A stretch of 64,000 nt of DNA from CAVSRC01 sp963781775 (lineage in GTDB: Bacteria; Pseudomonadota; Alphaproteobacteria; Rhizobiales; Kaistiaceae): positions 1 through 64,000 of the forward strand of contig CAWAHE010000008.1 of assembly GCA_963781775.1 (NCBI GenBank), written 5' to 3'. The notes below the pieces were generated by a model that saw nothing but the letters and a program-made list of their open reading frames with translations, had not been told where the DNA came from and made no database searches. This document shows, piece after piece, positions 46,404-55,416 of this stretch; position 1 is the first letter of the stretch, and every line of letters begins with the position of its first letter. The position numbers and the translations under genes were made by a program.

Positions 46404-48194
46404 ATGAGCGACGAAGAACGAGCCAAAGCCCTATTCTTCGAGGCCAGCGACCTGTTCGATGCCGGCGAATACGCCGCCGCCGAAGCGCTGCTTCGCCAGG
46501 TGCTGACCCTCGTACCCGAGCGAAGCTCGGTGCTCGGCAATCTCGCCGCCGCACTCTTCCGCCAGCAGAAGTCGGGAGAGGCTGTGGAGAAGGCGGAGCG
46601 CGCCATCGCCCTCGACGCCGACAACACCGACGCGCTGCTCGTGCTGGCGTCGGCGCAACGCGACCTGCATCTGATGGAACCGGCGCTGGCGGCATTCGAT
46701 CGGCTGATCGAGCTTGTGCCCGACGACATTGACGCGTGGATCGGGCGTGCCCGCACGCTCCGCGACCTGTCACGCTGGAGCGAGGCGATCGCCGCCTGCG
46801 ACGAGGTTCTGCGTCTGGCCCCGGATTCCGAACACATCAAGGGCCAGCGTCTGTTTGCCCGGCTGGAGAGCGCCGACTGGGATGGCATCGCCGAGGAGGC
46901 CGCCTCCATCGTCGCCGACATCCGCCGCGGATCGCCAGCCTCTGCGCCGTTCGAGTTTCTCGGCATTTCCGGCGACCCCGCCGATCAGCTCGCCTGCGCA
47001 CGGCTCTACGCGGAGACCAAAGCGGCCGCGACGGGGCCGCTGTGGACCGGCGAGCGCTACGCGCATGACCGTATTCGCGTCGCCTACGTCTCGCCGGATT
47101 TCCGCCATCACGCCGTGGCCTTTCTGACCGCCGGCCTGTTCGAGCACCACGACCATAGCCGCTTCGAGACCATCGCCATTTCGCTCGGCGAGGACGACGG
47201 CAGTCCGTTGCGCCGCACCCGCCTTCCCCAGGCTTTCGATCACTTCATCCACATGCGCGAATATCTCGACCGCGAAATCGCGGCCGCGATCCGCGAGATG
47301 GAGGTCGACATTCTCGTCGATCTCGCCGGCTATACCGGCGGCGCGCGCACGGCGATCCTTGCGGCACGGCCGGCGCCCGTGCAGGTGAGCTACCTCGGCT
47401 ATCCGGCATCGATGGGCGCTCCGTACATCGACTACATCGTCGCCGACCGGTTCGTTCTCCCCGAGACGAGCCGCGCCGCCTATACGGAACAGCCCGTCTA
47501 TCTGCCGGACAGTTTTCAGGTCAACGACGATGCGCGCCCGTTGCCGCCGCCGTTGACGCGTGCCGAGGCCGGATTGCCGGCGTCAGCCTTCGTCTTCTGC
47601 TGCTTCAACGCGCCTTACAAGATTCGGCCCGAGATCTTCGACATCTGGATGCGGCTGCTGTCCGCCGTGCCCGACAGCGTGCTCTGGCTGATCGGCGGCA
47701 GCACGACCTTCGCCGAAAATCTCCACCGCGCCGCCGAACGCCGCGGCATCGATCCCGCCCGGCTGATTTTCGCCGGCAAACGGATGTACGATCAGCATCT
47801 GGCGCGCTTCCAGGCCGCCGACCTGTTCCTCGATACGCTTCCCTATAATGGCGGCGCCACCGCCAGCGACGCGCTGTGGTGCGGCGTCCCGGTGGTCACC
47901 TGCGCCGGCGAGGCTTTCGCGTCGCGGATGGCCGTGAGCCTGCTCAATGCCGTCGGCCTGCCCGAACTGGTCGCCAACAGCCTGGCCGACTACGAGGCGT
48001 TGGCGCTGAAGGTCGCGTCGACGCCCGACCTCCTCGCCGAATTCAAGGCGCGGCTGACGTCCGACCGATCGCGCCTGCCGCTCTTCGACACCGCGCGCTT
48101 CACGCGCCACATCGAGGCCGCCTATGTCGAGATGTGGCAGCGCACGCAGCGCGGCGAGGCCCCGCAATCCTTCGCCGTCGCGCCGATCGGCTGA
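46404..48194 (+). CDS. TPR glycosyltransferase family 41 (OGT/SPINDLY-like)
   Basis: 596 residues. Amino-terminal TPR repeats (about residues 1-145; EASDLFDAGEYAAAEALLRQ, NLAAALFRQQKSGEAVEKAE) and a carboxy-terminal GT41 domain: RIRVAYVSPDFRHHAVAFLT, DILVDLAGYTGGARTAILAARPAPVQVSYLGYPASMG, DYIVADRFVLP, FCCFNAPYKIRPEIFDIWMR, DLFLDTLPYNGGATASDALWCGVPVVT. Homologues add O-linked GlcNAc or fucose to protein Ser/Thr. Target unknown; flagellin is one possibility but no flagellar gene is near. The frame is open 47 codons upstream. Confidence 0.85.
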   Translation: MSDEERAKALFFEASDLFDAGEYAAAEALLRQVLTLVPERSSVLGNLAAALFRQQKSGEAVEKAERAIALDADNTDALLVLASAQRDLHLMEPALAAFDRLIELVPDDIDAWIGRARTLRDLSRWSEAIAACDEVLRLAPDSEHIKGQRLFARLESADWDGIAEEAASIVADIRRGSPASAPFEFLGISGDPADQLACARLYAETKAAATGPLWTGERYAHDRIRVAYVSPDFRHHAVAFLTAGLFEHHDHSRFETIAISLGEDDGSPLRRTRLPQAFDHFIHMREYLDREIAAAIREMEVDILVDLAGYTGGARTAILAARPAPVQVSYLGYPASMGAPYIDYIVADRFVLPETSRAAYTEQPVYLPDSFQVNDDARPLPPPLTRAEAGLPASAFVFCCFNAPYKIRPEIFDIWMRLLSAVPDSVLWLIGGSTTFAENLHRAAERRGIDPARLIFAGKRMYDQHLARFQAADLFLDTLPYNGGATASDALWCGVPVVTCAGEAFASRMAVSLLNAVGLPELVANSLADYEALALKVASTPDLLAEFKARLTSDRSRLPLFDTARFTRHIEAAYVEMWQRTQRGEAPQSFAVAPIG

Positions 48195-48199
48195 CGGCG

Positions 48200-48676
48200 C
48201 TACGCCGCGAGCTTTGCGATCACGTCGCGAATGGCGTCGACCGCCACCTTGTGGTCGTCATACTGGCTGAGACCGCTGATGACGACCGCACCCACGCACC
48301 CGGTCTTGCGCACGATCACCGGGACGCCGCCACCGCTGGTGGCGTAGTCCTCAGGCGGCAACGCGTGACGATCGAGCAAGGTGCGGCCCGCCTCGTCCAG
48401 CGTCGTCTTGATATAGAGCGAGCTGTGGTGGAAATGATCGACCACGGCGCGCTTGCGGCGGACCCAGACCGTATTGTTGGGCGTCGCCCCGGGCATCGCG
48501 CAGAAGAACAGCGGTTGCCCGCTCATCGAGACTTCGATGGTGATCGGCATTCTCTCCTTGGCCGCGCGCTCGCGAATGAGGCTGCCGACCTGCCAGGCAA
48601 CCTCCGCATTGAACCAGGGAAACTCGATCTCCTTCTCCTCGGCGAGAAGGGCGGCGGATGTCGGCGCGTTGGTCAT
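48200..48676 (-). CDS. UPF0303 / heme-degrading HbpS-like protein
   Basis: 158 residues. Matches the UPF0303 group of the GlcG/HbpS (DUF336) superfamily: EFPWFNAEVAWQVGSLIRERA, PLFFCAMPGATPNNTVWVRRKRAVV, HFHHSSLYIK and TSGGGVPVIVRKTGCVGAVVISGL. Some relatives bind or degrade heme; activity here is unproven. Convergent with the glycosyltransferase and divergent from the tartrate/malate-type dehydrogenase. Confidence 0.82.
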   Translation of the reverse strand: MTNAPTSAALLAEEKEIEFPWFNAEVAWQVGSLIRERAAKERMPITIEVSMSGQPLFFCAMPGATPNNTVWVRRKRAVVDHFHHSSLYIKTTLDEAGRTLLDRHALPPEDYATSGGGVPVIVRKTGCVGAVVISGLSQYDDHKVAVDAIRDVIAKLAA

Positions 48677-48773
48677 GGGAATCCTCGGCTCGGCCGCGGC
48701 CGAACGCCGGCAGCGGCATGTCTCATGAAGGCTCCGGCCGCAGGCGTCAATCGTCGGCCAGCAGCGTCGACAT

Positions 48774-48803
48774 TTGATGGCGCCTGCCGGGACCGGCTAT
48801 AGG
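48774..48803 (+). promoter_or_regulatory. Putative promoter of the tartrate/malate-type dehydrogenase gene
   Basis: TTGATG (48774-48779), 18 bases, TATAGG (48798-48803), 35 bases before the ATG. Confidence 0.45.
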
Positions 48804-48838
48804 GTTGCCACCCAACGCCGGCTACAGACGAGGCTTCC

Positions 48839-49915
48839 ATGCCATCCCGTGAGACCAACCAGTTCAAGATCGCGGCCATCGGCGGCGACGGGATCGGCCC
48901 CGAAGTGGTCTCGGCTGCCGTCGAAGTGCTCGACGTGCTTGCCGCCGCAACCGGGACGTTCAGCATCGCCTGGACGCCGCTCGACTGGAATTCGGCGCGC
49001 TACCTGAAACTGGGCAAGTACCTCCCCGACGACGCCCTCGACCAGCTCGGCGCCCATGACGCCATCCTCTTCGGCGCCGTCGGCAGCAAGGACGTGCCCG
49101 ACCACGTTTCGCTGTGGAGCCTGCGCCTCGCCATCTGTCAGGGCCTCGACCAGTACGCCAATGTCCGCCCGACGCGCGTCCTGCCGGGCATCGAAAGTCC
49201 GCTCCGCAACGCCGAGGGGCTGGACTGGGTCATCGTGCGCGAGAATTCCGAGGGCGAGTATTCGGGTCAGGGCGGACGCAGCCATCGCGGCCGGTCGCAC
49301 GAGGTCGCCACCGAAGTCTCGATCTTCACCCGCCGCGGCGTCGAGCGCATCCACCGCTTCGCTTTCGAACTCGCCCGCTCGCGGCCCGACAAGCACCTGA
49401 CGCTGGTCACCAAGTCAAACGCCCAGCGCTTCGGCATGGTTCTGTGGGACGAGATCTTCTATCACGTCGCCCGCGACTTCCCGGACGTCAGCACCGACCG
49501 CGAACTGGTCGACGCCATGACCATGCGCATGGTCAACCGGCCGGCAAGCCTCGACACGATCGTGGCAACCAATCTCCACGCCGACATCCTGTCGGACCTT
49601 GCCGCCGCGCTCGCCGGCAGCGTCGGCATCGCGCCCACCGCAAACTTCAATCCGGAGCGCGAGAGCCCGTCGATGTTCGAGCCGATCCACGGCTCGGCCT
49701 TCGACCTCGTCGGCAAGGGGGTTGCCAATCCGGTCGCCACGTTCTGGTCGAGCGTGATGATGCTGGAGCATCTCGGCGAGGGCGCCGCCGCCCGCCGTCT
49801 GATGACAGCCGTCGAATCGGTCACACGCGCCGGCCCGCGCACGCCCGACCTCGGCGGCAAGGCGACGACCGCGGAGGTCACTGCGGCTGTTTGCCGGGCG
49901 ATCGAGGCCGGCTAG
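48839..49915 (+). CDS. Tartrate dehydrogenase / decarboxylating D-malate dehydrogenase-like (TtuC family)
   Basis: 358 residues. A beta-decarboxylating dehydrogenase: IAAIGGDGIGPEVVSAAVEVL, VRPTRVLPGIESPL, the TtuC/DmlA hallmark IVRENSEGEYSGQGGR, and metal/NAD regions NLHADILSDLAAALAGSVGIAPTANF and EPIHGSAFDL. 3-isopropylmalate dehydrogenase lacks the SEGEYSG block, so a tartrate, D-malate or related hydroxy-acid substrate is likelier. Shares a CTAG stop overlap with the convergent epimerase gene, at the edge of a sugar-catabolic cluster. Confidence 0.85.
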   Translation: MPSRETNQFKIAAIGGDGIGPEVVSAAVEVLDVLAAATGTFSIAWTPLDWNSARYLKLGKYLPDDALDQLGAHDAILFGAVGSKDVPDHVSLWSLRLAICQGLDQYANVRPTRVLPGIESPLRNAEGLDWVIVRENSEGEYSGQGGRSHRGRSHEVATEVSIFTRRGVERIHRFAFELARSRPDKHLTLVTKSNAQRFGMVLWDEIFYHVARDFPDVSTDRELVDAMTMRMVNRPASLDTIVATNLHADILSDLAAALAGSVGIAPTANFNPERESPSMFEPIHGSAFDLVGKGVANPVATFWSSVMMLEHLGEGAAARRLMTAVESVTRAGPRTPDLGGKATTAEVTAAVCRAIEAG

Positions 49916-50781
49916 CAGACCGTGCGGTAACGTTCGATCGCGGTGGCGAGCACCTCGTCGATGGGGCGCTTGGCCCACTTGCCCGACAACACCTCCACCT
50001 CGCAGGCGCCGGTGTAGCCCTCCGCCTCCACGGCAGCGCGCAGCTTGGCGATCTCGATGACGCCGTCGCCCATCATGCCGCGGTCGTTGAGCGTGTCGGT
50101 GGTCGGCACCAGCCAATCGCAGATGTGGAAGGCGTGCAGCCGGTCGAGGCCGATGCGCCCGATCTGCTCGAGGACCTCGAAATCCCACCACACGTGATAG
50201 ACGTCGAGCGCGACGCCGAGGCCGCGCGAACGATCCGCGTCCAGTTCGTCGCAAAGGTCGAGCGCCTGCCGAAGCGTGTTGACGCAGGAGCGTTCCGCCG
50301 CGGTCATCGGGTGCAGCGGTTCCAGCGCCAGTTTCATACCGGCGGCCGCCGCGTATTCCAGCATCTCGGCGAGTCCGTCGCGGACCTGTGCGCGCGCCCC
50401 GGCGATGTCCCTCGATGGCGGTGAGCTGGCGCGGTTGAACTGCGGCAACCCGCCGACGACGATCACCAGGCACGGCGCGCCGAGCGCCACAGCCTCGTCC
50501 ACCGCGCGGCGATTGTCGTCGCGCACCGCGATCCGTTCCATCGTACTCGCCGGGAACAACCCGCCACGGCAATAGCCGGAAAGCCCGAAGCCGCCATCGC
50601 GGAGCGCCTTCGCGGCGCGCTCGACGCCGACCGCCTGCACCTGATCACGCCATGGCGACACCAGCGAGATGCCATGCCGCCCGGCGGCTTCCAGGATCGC
50701 GAGGAAATCGCCCTGCGCCCGCACCGTGCCGGTATTCAGGGAGAAATGCTTGAGGTCGCGGTCGGCCGCGAGGTCACGCAT
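49912..50781 (-). CDS. Sugar phosphate isomerase/epimerase (xylose isomerase-like TIM barrel)
   Basis: 289 residues. AP-endonuclease-2/xylose isomerase-like fold with metal-site segments LVIVVGGLPQFN, MKLALEPLHPM, LGVALDVYHVWWD (Asp-Val-Tyr-His), LHAFHICDW and YTGACEVEVLS. Such proteins isomerise ketoses or, in 3-keto-glycoside pathways, perform beta-elimination or hydration. Begins two bases after the DUF993 gene, so they form an operon with it and the upstream Gfo/Idh gene. Confidence 0.85.
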   Translation of the reverse strand: MRDLAADRDLKHFSLNTGTVRAQGDFLAILEAAGRHGISLVSPWRDQVQAVGVERAAKALRDGGFGLSGYCRGGLFPASTMERIAVRDDNRRAVDEAVALGAPCLVIVVGGLPQFNRASSPPSRDIAGARAQVRDGLAEMLEYAAAAGMKLALEPLHPMTAAERSCVNTLRQALDLCDELDADRSRGLGVALDVYHVWWDFEVLEQIGRIGLDRLHAFHICDWLVPTTDTLNDRGMMGDGVIEIAKLRAAVEAEGYTGACEVEVLSGKWAKRPIDEVLATAIERYRTVC

Positions 50782-50783
50782 CG

Positions 50784-51959
50784 TCAGCCGATGCCATGCA
50801 GCGCGAGCAGCACCCGCATCCGGGCCGCCGCCCGCTCCGGATCGGCAATCAGCTTGGCCTTGTCGGCGAGGCGCAAGATCTCCGACAGGTGCACCAGCGA
50901 GCGGGCGCTCTGCTGACCGCCGATCATGGTGAAGTGGTCCTGATGACCGTTGATCCAGGCGAGGAACACGACACCGGTCTTGTAGAAGCGCGTCGGCGCC
51001 GCGAACACCTGCCGCGACAGGGGCACGGTCGGATCGAGGATGGCGCGGAAGCCGGCTTCGTCGCCGCGGCCGAGCGCCGACAGAGCCGCCGATGCCGCCG
51101 GCGCGATTGCGTCGAAAATGCCGAGCAGCGCGTCGGAGTATCCTTTTTCATCGCCGAGAATCAGCTCGGCGAAATTGAAATCATCGCCGGAATACATGCG
51201 CACGCCCGCTGGCAACCGACGGCGCATCTCGATCTCCCAGGCGTCGTCGAGCAGCGAAATCTTGATGCCGTCGACCTTGTCGGCATGGGCGGCAACGGCA
51301 TCGAGCGCGGTCGCCATGGCGGTGCGCGGATCCGGCGAGCCCCAGTAGCCGGCAAGCGCCGGATCGAACATGTCGCCAAGCCAGTGGATGATCACCGGCT
51401 CGCGCACCTGTCCGAGCAGGCGATCGTAGACCTTGAGATAATCGTCGGCCGTCTGGGCGACGCGCGCCAGCGCGCGACTCGCCATCAGGATGATGGGCGA
51501 CCCGGCCGCCTCGACGGCCTCGATCTGCTCCTCGTAGGCGCGAATGACGTCATCGATGCCGCGCGCTGCCGCCGGATCGAGATGGTCCGTGCCGGCGCCG
51601 CTGGCGAGGCGGCGGTGGCCATCGGCCTTCGCCGCCGCCGTCGAACGGCGGATCAGTTCCAGCGCATTCGGCCAGTCGAGCCCCATGCCGCGCTGCGCGG
51701 TGTCCATCGCTTCGGCGACGGAGAATCCGAGATCCCACAGGTGCTTGCGGAACGCGATCGTCGCGTCCCAGTCGATCGCCGCCGTCAGCCACGGATCGAC
51801 GTCGGCGCGCGGATCGGCGACCACATGGGTCGCGGCATAGGCAACGCGATTGAACGCACCCGCCGCCTTCGCCGGATAGGGGCTCGCCGCTCCGAGGCGG
51901 AACGTTTCCAGCCGCCCGTCAGCGGTCGGCAGTTTCAGTTGGTTGGCGAAGGCGTCCAT
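50784..51959 (-). CDS. DUF993 family (dihydrodipicolinate synthase-like) protein
   Basis: 391 residues. Contains a TIM barrel of the DHDPS/N-acetylneuraminate lyase type: DVDPWLTAAIDWDATIAFRK, LDWPNALELIRRSTAA, IIHWLGDMFDPALAGYWGSP, VDGIKISLLDDAWEIEMRRR (the Lys in GIKIS is the candidate Schiff-base residue). The ending GVVFLAWINGHQDHFTMIGGQQSARSLVHL is typical of DUF993. Probably an aldolase or lyase; substrate not known. Sits between an epimerase and a dehydrogenase on the same strand. Confidence 0.85.
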   Translation of the reverse strand: MDAFANQLKLPTADGRLETFRLGAASPYPAKAAGAFNRVAYAATHVVADPRADVDPWLTAAIDWDATIAFRKHLWDLGFSVAEAMDTAQRGMGLDWPNALELIRRSTAAAKADGHRRLASGAGTDHLDPAAARGIDDVIRAYEEQIEAVEAAGSPIILMASRALARVAQTADDYLKVYDRLLGQVREPVIIHWLGDMFDPALAGYWGSPDPRTAMATALDAVAAHADKVDGIKISLLDDAWEIEMRRRLPAGVRMYSGDDFNFAELILGDEKGYSDALLGIFDAIAPAASAALSALGRGDEAGFRAILDPTVPLSRQVFAAPTRFYKTGVVFLAWINGHQDHFTMIGGQQSARSLVHLSEILRLADKAKLIADPERAAARMRVLLALHGIG

Positions 51960-51980
51960 GATGACCTCCCCAGGCGCGCG

Positions 51981-53120
51981 CTACGGCACGTCGACCCAGC
52001 GCCGCTCCTGCGCGCTTTTCTGAGCCGCTTCGACCAGTTGCAGCCCCTTGGCGCCCTCGCGCAGCGTATAGGAGAACGGCGCCCCCTCGACGACGTGGCG
52101 GATGAACATCTCCCACTGGCTGCGGAAACCGTTGGGATAAGGCTGCGTCTCCGGAACCTCCTGCCAATCGGCGCGGAAGTCGTGGGTCCGGGCCTCGTCC
52201 GGGTTCCACACCGGCCGCGGCGTCGCCACACGCGGCTGCACCTTGCAGGAATGCAGGCCCGCAACCGCCGAGCCGTGCGTGCCGTCCACGTGAAAGGTCA
52301 CGAGATCGTCTCGATAGACGCGCGTCACCCACGACGAGTTGATCGTCGCGATCGCGCCGCCGTCGAGAACGAACGTCGCGAAAGCGGCGTCGTCGGCGGT
52401 CGCCTTATAGGGCTTGCCCTCTTCGTCCCAACGTTCGGGGATGTGCGTCGTCGACAGGCACGAGACGCTCTTTACCGCACCGAACGTGTGGTCGAGCACG
52501 TAGCGCCAGTGGCACATCATGTCGAGGACGATACCGCCGCCATCCTCGGCACGGTAGTTCCACGACGGCCGCTGGATCGGCTGCAGATCGCCTTCGAACA
52601 CCCAGTAGCCGAACTCGCAGCGAACCGCGAGCAGACGGCCGAAGAAGCCCGCCTTCCTCAGCATGGCCAGCTTCATCAGGCCGGGCAGGAACAGCTTGTC
52701 CATGACGACGCCGTTCTTGACGCCCTTGGCCTCGGCGAGTTCCGCCACGCGGATCGCTGCAGCGTGATCGGTCGCTGTCGGCTTCTCGCAATAGACGTGC
52801 TTGCCGGCCGCGATGGCGCGCTCAAGGATACCCGGACGCATCTGCGTCGTGCCGGCGTCGAAGAAGACTTCGTCGTCACGGTTCTCGAGCGCTTCTTCCA
52901 GATTGGTCGTCCAGCGTTTGACGCCATGCGCGGCGGCGAGCGCCTCCACCTTGTCGGAGTTGCGGCCGACCAGGATCGGATCCGGCATCACGCGGTCGCC
53001 GTTGGCGAGCCGGACGCCGCCATTCGCGCGGATTGCCAGGATCGACCGCACCAGATGCTGATTGGTGCCCATGCGTCCGGTGACGCCATGCATGATGACG
53101 CCGAGACGACGGCTTTCCAT
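51981..53120 (-). CDS. Gfo/Idh/MocA family oxidoreductase (first of three)
   Basis: 379 residues. NAD(P)-binding amino terminus (LGVIMHGVTGRMGTNQHLVR), then VFFDAGTTQMRPGILERAIA and the family motif VYCEKPTA. The substrate domain has YRAEDGGGIVLDMMCHWRYVLDH, with the catalytic-type Asp and His. Oxidises a sugar or polyol hydroxyl, identity unknown. First gene of the leftward operon with DUF993 and the epimerase. Its start lies 36 bases from operator 1, and GGGAGG precedes the ATG. Confidence 0.88.
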   Translation of the reverse strand: MESRRLGVIMHGVTGRMGTNQHLVRSILAIRANGGVRLANGDRVMPDPILVGRNSDKVEALAAAHGVKRWTTNLEEALENRDDEVFFDAGTTQMRPGILERAIAAGKHVYCEKPTATDHAAAIRVAELAEAKGVKNGVVMDKLFLPGLMKLAMLRKAGFFGRLLAVRCEFGYWVFEGDLQPIQRPSWNYRAEDGGGIVLDMMCHWRYVLDHTFGAVKSVSCLSTTHIPERWDEEGKPYKATADDAAFATFVLDGGAIATINSSWVTRVYRDDLVTFHVDGTHGSAVAGLHSCKVQPRVATPRPVWNPDEARTHDFRADWQEVPETQPYPNGFRSQWEMFIRHVVEGAPFSYTLREGAKGLQLVEAAQKSAQERRWVDVP

Positions 53121-53156
53121 ATTTCCTCCCGTTCGAGTCGCCGGGTATTCCCATTA

Positions 53157-53174
53157 AGTAACAGGACAGTTACT
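53157..53174. promoter_or_regulatory. TetR operator candidate 1, in the divergent promoter
   Basis: Perfect inverted repeat AGTAAC-AGGACA-GTTACT between the leftward dehydrogenase gene and the rightward tetR gene. On the forward strand it overlaps a possible -10 TACTAT (53171-53176) with TTCCCA 17 bases upstream. Architecture identical to the site at 54028-54045. Confidence 0.7.
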
Positions 53175-53305
53175 ATTGCCGTGCCGGTGCCCTGTCAATT
53201 GTGGGCAATGGCAACTGCATGGCTCTTCCGGTACTGCAAAGCAGCCGTCCATGCGATGATGACCCGTTCGCGGACGGGAATAGTGCCGCAATACGGGAGG
53301 CGGAT

Positions 53306-53986
53306 TTGGTCAATAGCGACGTTCAAGCGCGCACCGCGCCGCGCCGGACAAACCGGCGAGCCGTTGCACGGCGTCCGCGCAATCCCGAACTGACCAAGCG
53401 CGACATTCTCGTCGCGGCGCGCGAGGAATTCTGCGAGCGTGGACTCGACGGCGCCCGCGTCGATCGCATCGCCGAGAACGCCTCCGCCAACAAGCGGCTT
53501 CTCTATCACTATTTCGGCAACAAGGAGGCGCTCTATTCCGTAGTCCTCCTCGAAGCCTATCGCGAGATTCGCCAGGGCGAGCTCCAGCTTCATCTCGGCG
53601 ACCTCGCGCCCGAAGAAGCGATGCGCAAGCTGGTCGAGTTCACCTTCAACCACTTCCGCGACAATCCGTGGTTCATCCGCCTGCTGTCGACGGAGAACAT
53701 CCTGCGCGCTGAATACGTCAAGCAGATCGCCGAGATTCCGCGCCTGCATTCGCCGATTGTCGGTCTGATCCGCGACGTTCTCGGCGCCGGCCAGAAGGCG
53801 CGGATTTTCCGTGAGGGCGTCGATCCGGTTCACCTGTACATTTCCATCGCCGGCCTCAGCTACTTTTACTTTTCCAACATCCATACGCTGTCGGTGATCT
53901 TCGACGTACCGCTGCACTCGACCAGGGAGATGAATGCGCGCCGCCACCACGCGGTTGATGTGATCCTGGGCTACCTGCGCGCCTGA
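53306..53986 (+). CDS. TetR family transcriptional regulator of the sugar cluster
   Basis: 226 residues from a TTG start that has GGGAGG six bases before it; GTG 53201 is in frame but lacks such a site. The helix-turn-helix is LTKRDILVAAREEFCERGLD then GARVDRIAENASANKRLLYHYFGNKEALY, and the carboxy half resembles the TetR_C domain seen with RutR-like regulators. A basic tail (TAPRRTNRRAVARRPRN) precedes the DNA-binding domain. It stands between two copies of the same inverted repeat, which it probably binds. Confidence 0.88.
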   Translation: MVNSDVQARTAPRRTNRRAVARRPRNPELTKRDILVAAREEFCERGLDGARVDRIAENASANKRLLYHYFGNKEALYSVVLLEAYREIRQGELQLHLGDLAPEEAMRKLVEFTFNHFRDNPWFIRLLSTENILRAEYVKQIAEIPRLHSPIVGLIRDVLGAGQKARIFREGVDPVHLYISIAGLSYFYFSNIHTLSVIFDVPLHSTREMNARRHHAVDVILGYLRA

Positions 53987-54018
53987 CACAGGGCCCCCGG
54001 GTTGGGGGGATTTGTGCC

Positions 54019-54047
54019 TTGCCTGCAAATAACTAGCGAGTTACTTT
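54019..54047 (+). promoter_or_regulatory. Putative promoter of the sugar ABC operon
   Basis: TTGCCT (54019-54024), 17 bases, TACTTT (54042-54047). The operator candidate at 54028-54045 fills the spacer and covers the first bases of the -10, a layout that fits repression. Confidence 0.5.
54028..54045. promoter_or_regulatory. TetR operator candidate 2, before the ABC transporter operon
   Basis: AATAAC-TAGCGA-GTTACT, the same half-sites and six-base spacer as the site at 53157-53174 with one mismatch in one arm. The intervening six bases differ, as expected for a protein binding the arms. Confidence 0.7.
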
Positions 54048-54114
54048 TTGTTCAATGCCGCCTGGGAGGGCGGACCTTCAGACCGCACGAAACGAAACCT
54101 TTGGGAGGAATGAT

Positions 54115-55401
54115 ATGACCAAGCGCATTACGCGACGCACCTTTGGCGGCCTCATGGCGTCAGGCGCGTCGCTCGCCATGCTGGCTTCGACCGGCGCCTC
54201 ACTCGCTGACGAGCGCGTCCGCCTCATCTGGTGGGGCAACCCGGAACGCGACAAGCGCACCCTCGCCGTCGTCGATCTCTACGAAAAGAAGAACGCGGGC
54301 GTCACGGTCGACCCGGAGACCTACGCCTGGAACGACTACTGGACGAAGCTCGGCACGATGGCCGCCGGCAAGAACCTGCCGGACGTCATCCAGATGGACT
54401 ATCGCTACATCTTCGAATACGCCCGCCGCGGCCAGCTTGCCGCCCTCGATCCGTTCATCGGCAAGGACATCGACCTTGCCGACTTCGATAAGAGCCAGCT
54501 CGACAGCGGCAAGGTCGATGGCAAAACCTACGGTATCTCTCTTGGCGCCAATTCGATGTCGCACGTCTACAACAAGGCGCTGCTCGACAAGCTCGGCGTG
54601 AAGTTGCCTGACCCGACCAAGTGGACAAACGAAGACTTCATCGCGATCGGCAAGGATCTCAAGGGGAAGTTGCCCGAGGGCATGTATTTCGTCGCCAACT
54701 TCGGCGGCCAGGAAAACATGCTCGAGACCTGGATGCGTCAGCGCGGCAAGGCGCTCTACACCGACGACGGCAAGCTTGCCTTCGAACTCGACGACCTGCA
54801 GGCGTTCTGGGAGCACCAGTACATGATGCAGGAGGAAGGACTGACGCCGCCGGCCGACCTGCAGGCTCAGGACACCGGCAAAATGGAAGAGATGATGCTT
54901 CTCACGAAGCATTCGGTCTTCGACTTCCTGCACTCCAACCAACTGGTCGCATCGCAGAAACTCGCCGACTTCGACGTCGCGATGACGATGATCCCGAACC
55001 AGAAGGGCGGCAAGCCCGGCCAGTACATGAAGCCGTCGATGCTCATCTCCATGGCGGAGACGTCCACCGACAAGGAAGGCGCCGCCAAGCTGATCGCCTT
55101 CTTCGTCACCGATCCGGATGCCAATAACATCCTGCTCATAGAGCGCGGCGTGACCGGCGATGCCAGCATCCGCAAGAACATCATGGCGGCGCTGACGCCG
55201 ACCGAGAACAAGATCATCGAGTATCTCAATCTCGTGTCGACCTGGGTCGGCCCGTTGCCGCCGCCGCCGCCAAAAGGGGCCGGCGAGATCGACCGCAACA
55301 TTCTGGGAGCGTGGCAGGCCGTCGCCTTTAAGCAGAAGAAGGTCGACGTCGCGGCCAAGGAGTTCTACGACTTCTGCAAGACAACGCTCGAACGCTCCTG
55401 A
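54115..55401 (+). CDS. Sugar ABC transporter substrate-binding protein (CUT1 type)
   Basis: 428 residues. The amino terminus TKRITRRTFGGLMASGASLAM is a twin-arginine-like signal ending near SLADERVRL. The mature protein resembles MalE/UgpB-type family 1 binding proteins (RLIWWGNPERDKRTLAVVDLYE, YAWNDYWTKLGTMAAGKNLPDVIQMD, YGISLGANSMSHVYNKALLDKLG). Binds an unknown sugar in the periplasm. GGGAGGA precedes the ATG. First gene of an operon of six with permeases, two dehydrogenases and the ATPase. Confidence 0.92.
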   Translation: MTKRITRRTFGGLMASGASLAMLASTGASLADERVRLIWWGNPERDKRTLAVVDLYEKKNAGVTVDPETYAWNDYWTKLGTMAAGKNLPDVIQMDYRYIFEYARRGQLAALDPFIGKDIDLADFDKSQLDSGKVDGKTYGISLGANSMSHVYNKALLDKLGVKLPDPTKWTNEDFIAIGKDLKGKLPEGMYFVANFGGQENMLETWMRQRGKALYTDDGKLAFELDDLQAFWEHQYMMQEEGLTPPADLQAQDTGKMEEMMLLTKHSVFDFLHSNQLVASQKLADFDVAMTMIPNQKGGKPGQYMKPSMLISMAETSTDKEGAAKLIAFFVTDPDANNILLIERGVTGDASIRKNIMAALTPTENKIIEYLNLVSTWVGPLPPPPPKGAGEIDRNILGAWQAVAFKQKKVDVAAKEFYDFCKTTLERS

Positions 55402-55416
55402 CCGGAGATCCGTTCC

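Noticed and set aside
50796..53393. 865-codon forward ORF
   Set aside because: Antisense to DUF993 and the first Gfo/Idh gene, and it overlaps the tetR promoter.
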